Below are positions 6,686-7,306 of a DNA stretch of 7,306 bases, piece by piece. Source of the stretch: Gammaproteobacteria bacterium (lineage in GTDB: Bacteria > Pseudomonadota > Gammaproteobacteria > SZUA-152); the NCBI GenBank assembly GCA_024762755.1, contig JANTGX010000110.1:1-7306 (forward strand). Direction: 5' to 3'. Below the pieces are notes generated by a model. That model was not told the origin of the DNA. It did not search any database and saw only the letters and a list, made by a program, of their open reading frames with translations. The position numbers and the translations under genes are program-made. Numbering within the stretch: position 1 is the first letter of the stretch; each line of letters begins with the position of its first letter.

Positions 6686-7306
6686 TCAACGCACCACGGG
6701 GCAGACGTAGTCGATATGCACAGGCTTTCCGTTACTGGCGGCGAGTTCGGACGGTTCGCCAAAGAGCCTCAGAATCACACGCAGCAGTTTCGAACCCGGC
6801 GGCAGGGAGGGGAAGTCAAACCTCAGCGCCTGCCACTCACCGGGCTGCACCGCGAGAAATACCGGGGTTCCACCGGGGTGCCCGTTCACCGTGGCCCGCC
6901 AGCGCCTGATCTCGCCCTGCCGCCCCTGACGGGAGGGCGTCTGGTATTCCAGCATGGCCTGGACCCGCAGGCCCTCGGCCTCGGTGCGGATCTTCGCCTG
7001 CATGACGCCCAGGTCTTTCCATACCGTCCGCGGCCCCGTCTCCGGCAGCTGTGCGGAAACCAGTTCAACGCTCCAGTAGCGATCACGGAGCCTGCCACCC
7101 CACGACTGGCCCGCCAGCCCTTCGCCGTCGATAGCGAAAAGGAGCGAACCGCTGTTGGTCGCGTCGAACAGTTGGGGCCAGTTCTGCCCTGCGTCCCAGC
7201 GCAGCTGCGCTATGGGAAAGCCCGCTTCGCGCACATCGGCCTCGCCACGGAAATAGCCCCTGGCGCTCCATCCTTCGTCGCCACGCTCGCCATCGAAGGA
7301 AAAACA
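6686..7306 (-). CDS. C-terminal part of an unrecognised, probably beta-sandwich protein (cut by window edge)
   Basis: The frame is open from the right edge to a TGA at 6686-6688, giving 206 residues; the true start lies beyond 7306 (the internal GTG at 7234 is not a likely start, since coding continues upstream through GDEGWSARGYFRGEAD). The text is rich in alternating hydrophobic strands and Trp, with no catalytic motif I recognise and no membrane segment. The last 50 residues, WQALRFDFPSLPPG...LRVILRLFGEP...VHIDYVCPVVR, have the rhythm of a jelly-roll/carbohydrate-binding-type domain: W, paired FxF strands, a long LRVILRLF strand, and an IDYV-type closing strand. An earlier segment (LLFAIDGEGLAGQSWGG...RYWSVELV) may be a second sandwich. 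It precedes the small gene on the same strand and probably belongs to the same operon. The fold assignment is a guess from sequence rhythm; function unknown. Confidence 0.7.
   Translation of the reverse strand, partial: CFSFDGERGDEGWSARGYFRGEADVREAGFPIAQLRWDAGQNWPQLFDATNSGSLLFAIDGEGLAGQSWGGRLRDRYWSVELVSAQLPETGPRTVWKDLGVMQAKIRTEAEGLRVQAMLEYQTPSRQGRQGEIRRWRATVNGHPGGTPVFLAVQPGEWQALRFDFPSLPPGSKLLRVILRLFGEPSELAASNGKPVHIDYVCPVVR

Noticed and set aside
6686..7234. A complete 182-residue gene starting at the GTG at 7234
   Set aside because: The same frame stays open and protein-like all the way to the window edge, so this GTG is most likely an internal valine codon and the gene is partial.

Overview
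The window is GC-rich and organised like a gammaproteobacterial chromosome. The pair rpiA (leftward, cut by the left edge) and ilvA (rightward) is divergently arranged, as it is in many Gammaproteobacteria such as Pseudomonas. Both proteins look orthodox. The species cannot be named from the sequence.

Layout. 1-241 (-): N-terminal 80 residues of ribose-5-phosphate isomerase A. 242-390: divergent promoter region with a consensus -10 (TATAAT) facing rpiA and a weaker candidate facing ilvA so close to its ATG that ilvA may be leaderless. 391-1905 (+): threonine deaminase with two C-terminal ACT-like domains. 1906-2101: convergent gap with a perfect 10-bp GC hairpin. 2102-6382 (-): one very large gene for a 1426-residue lipoprotein. 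6375-6620 (-): a small gene for an 81-residue protein whose end overlaps the lipoprotein start. 6686-7306 (-): C-terminal 206 residues of a protein that runs off the right edge.

The leftward cluster (7306 to 2102) is the accessory part. Its three genes share a strand, with gaps of 65 nt and -8 nt, so they are probably one operon. The lipoprotein is modular: lipobox and Gly tether, three 111-residue Ig/PKD-like repeats (the first two nearly identical in DNA), a classic PKD domain with WDFGDG, a Big-like domain, then two copies of a CSLREA-like motif + right-handed beta-helix + DQRGV...CDIGAYE cap. The two copies carry eight cysteines in matching order and almost matching spacing. This reads as a long, disulfide-clamped envelope stalk with two beta-helix heads. 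It could serve adhesion, glycan binding or envelope architecture; none of these roles is shown by the sequence. The small neighbour and the partial upstream protein are of unknown function.

No rRNA, tRNA, CRISPR array, transposase or phage gene was seen.
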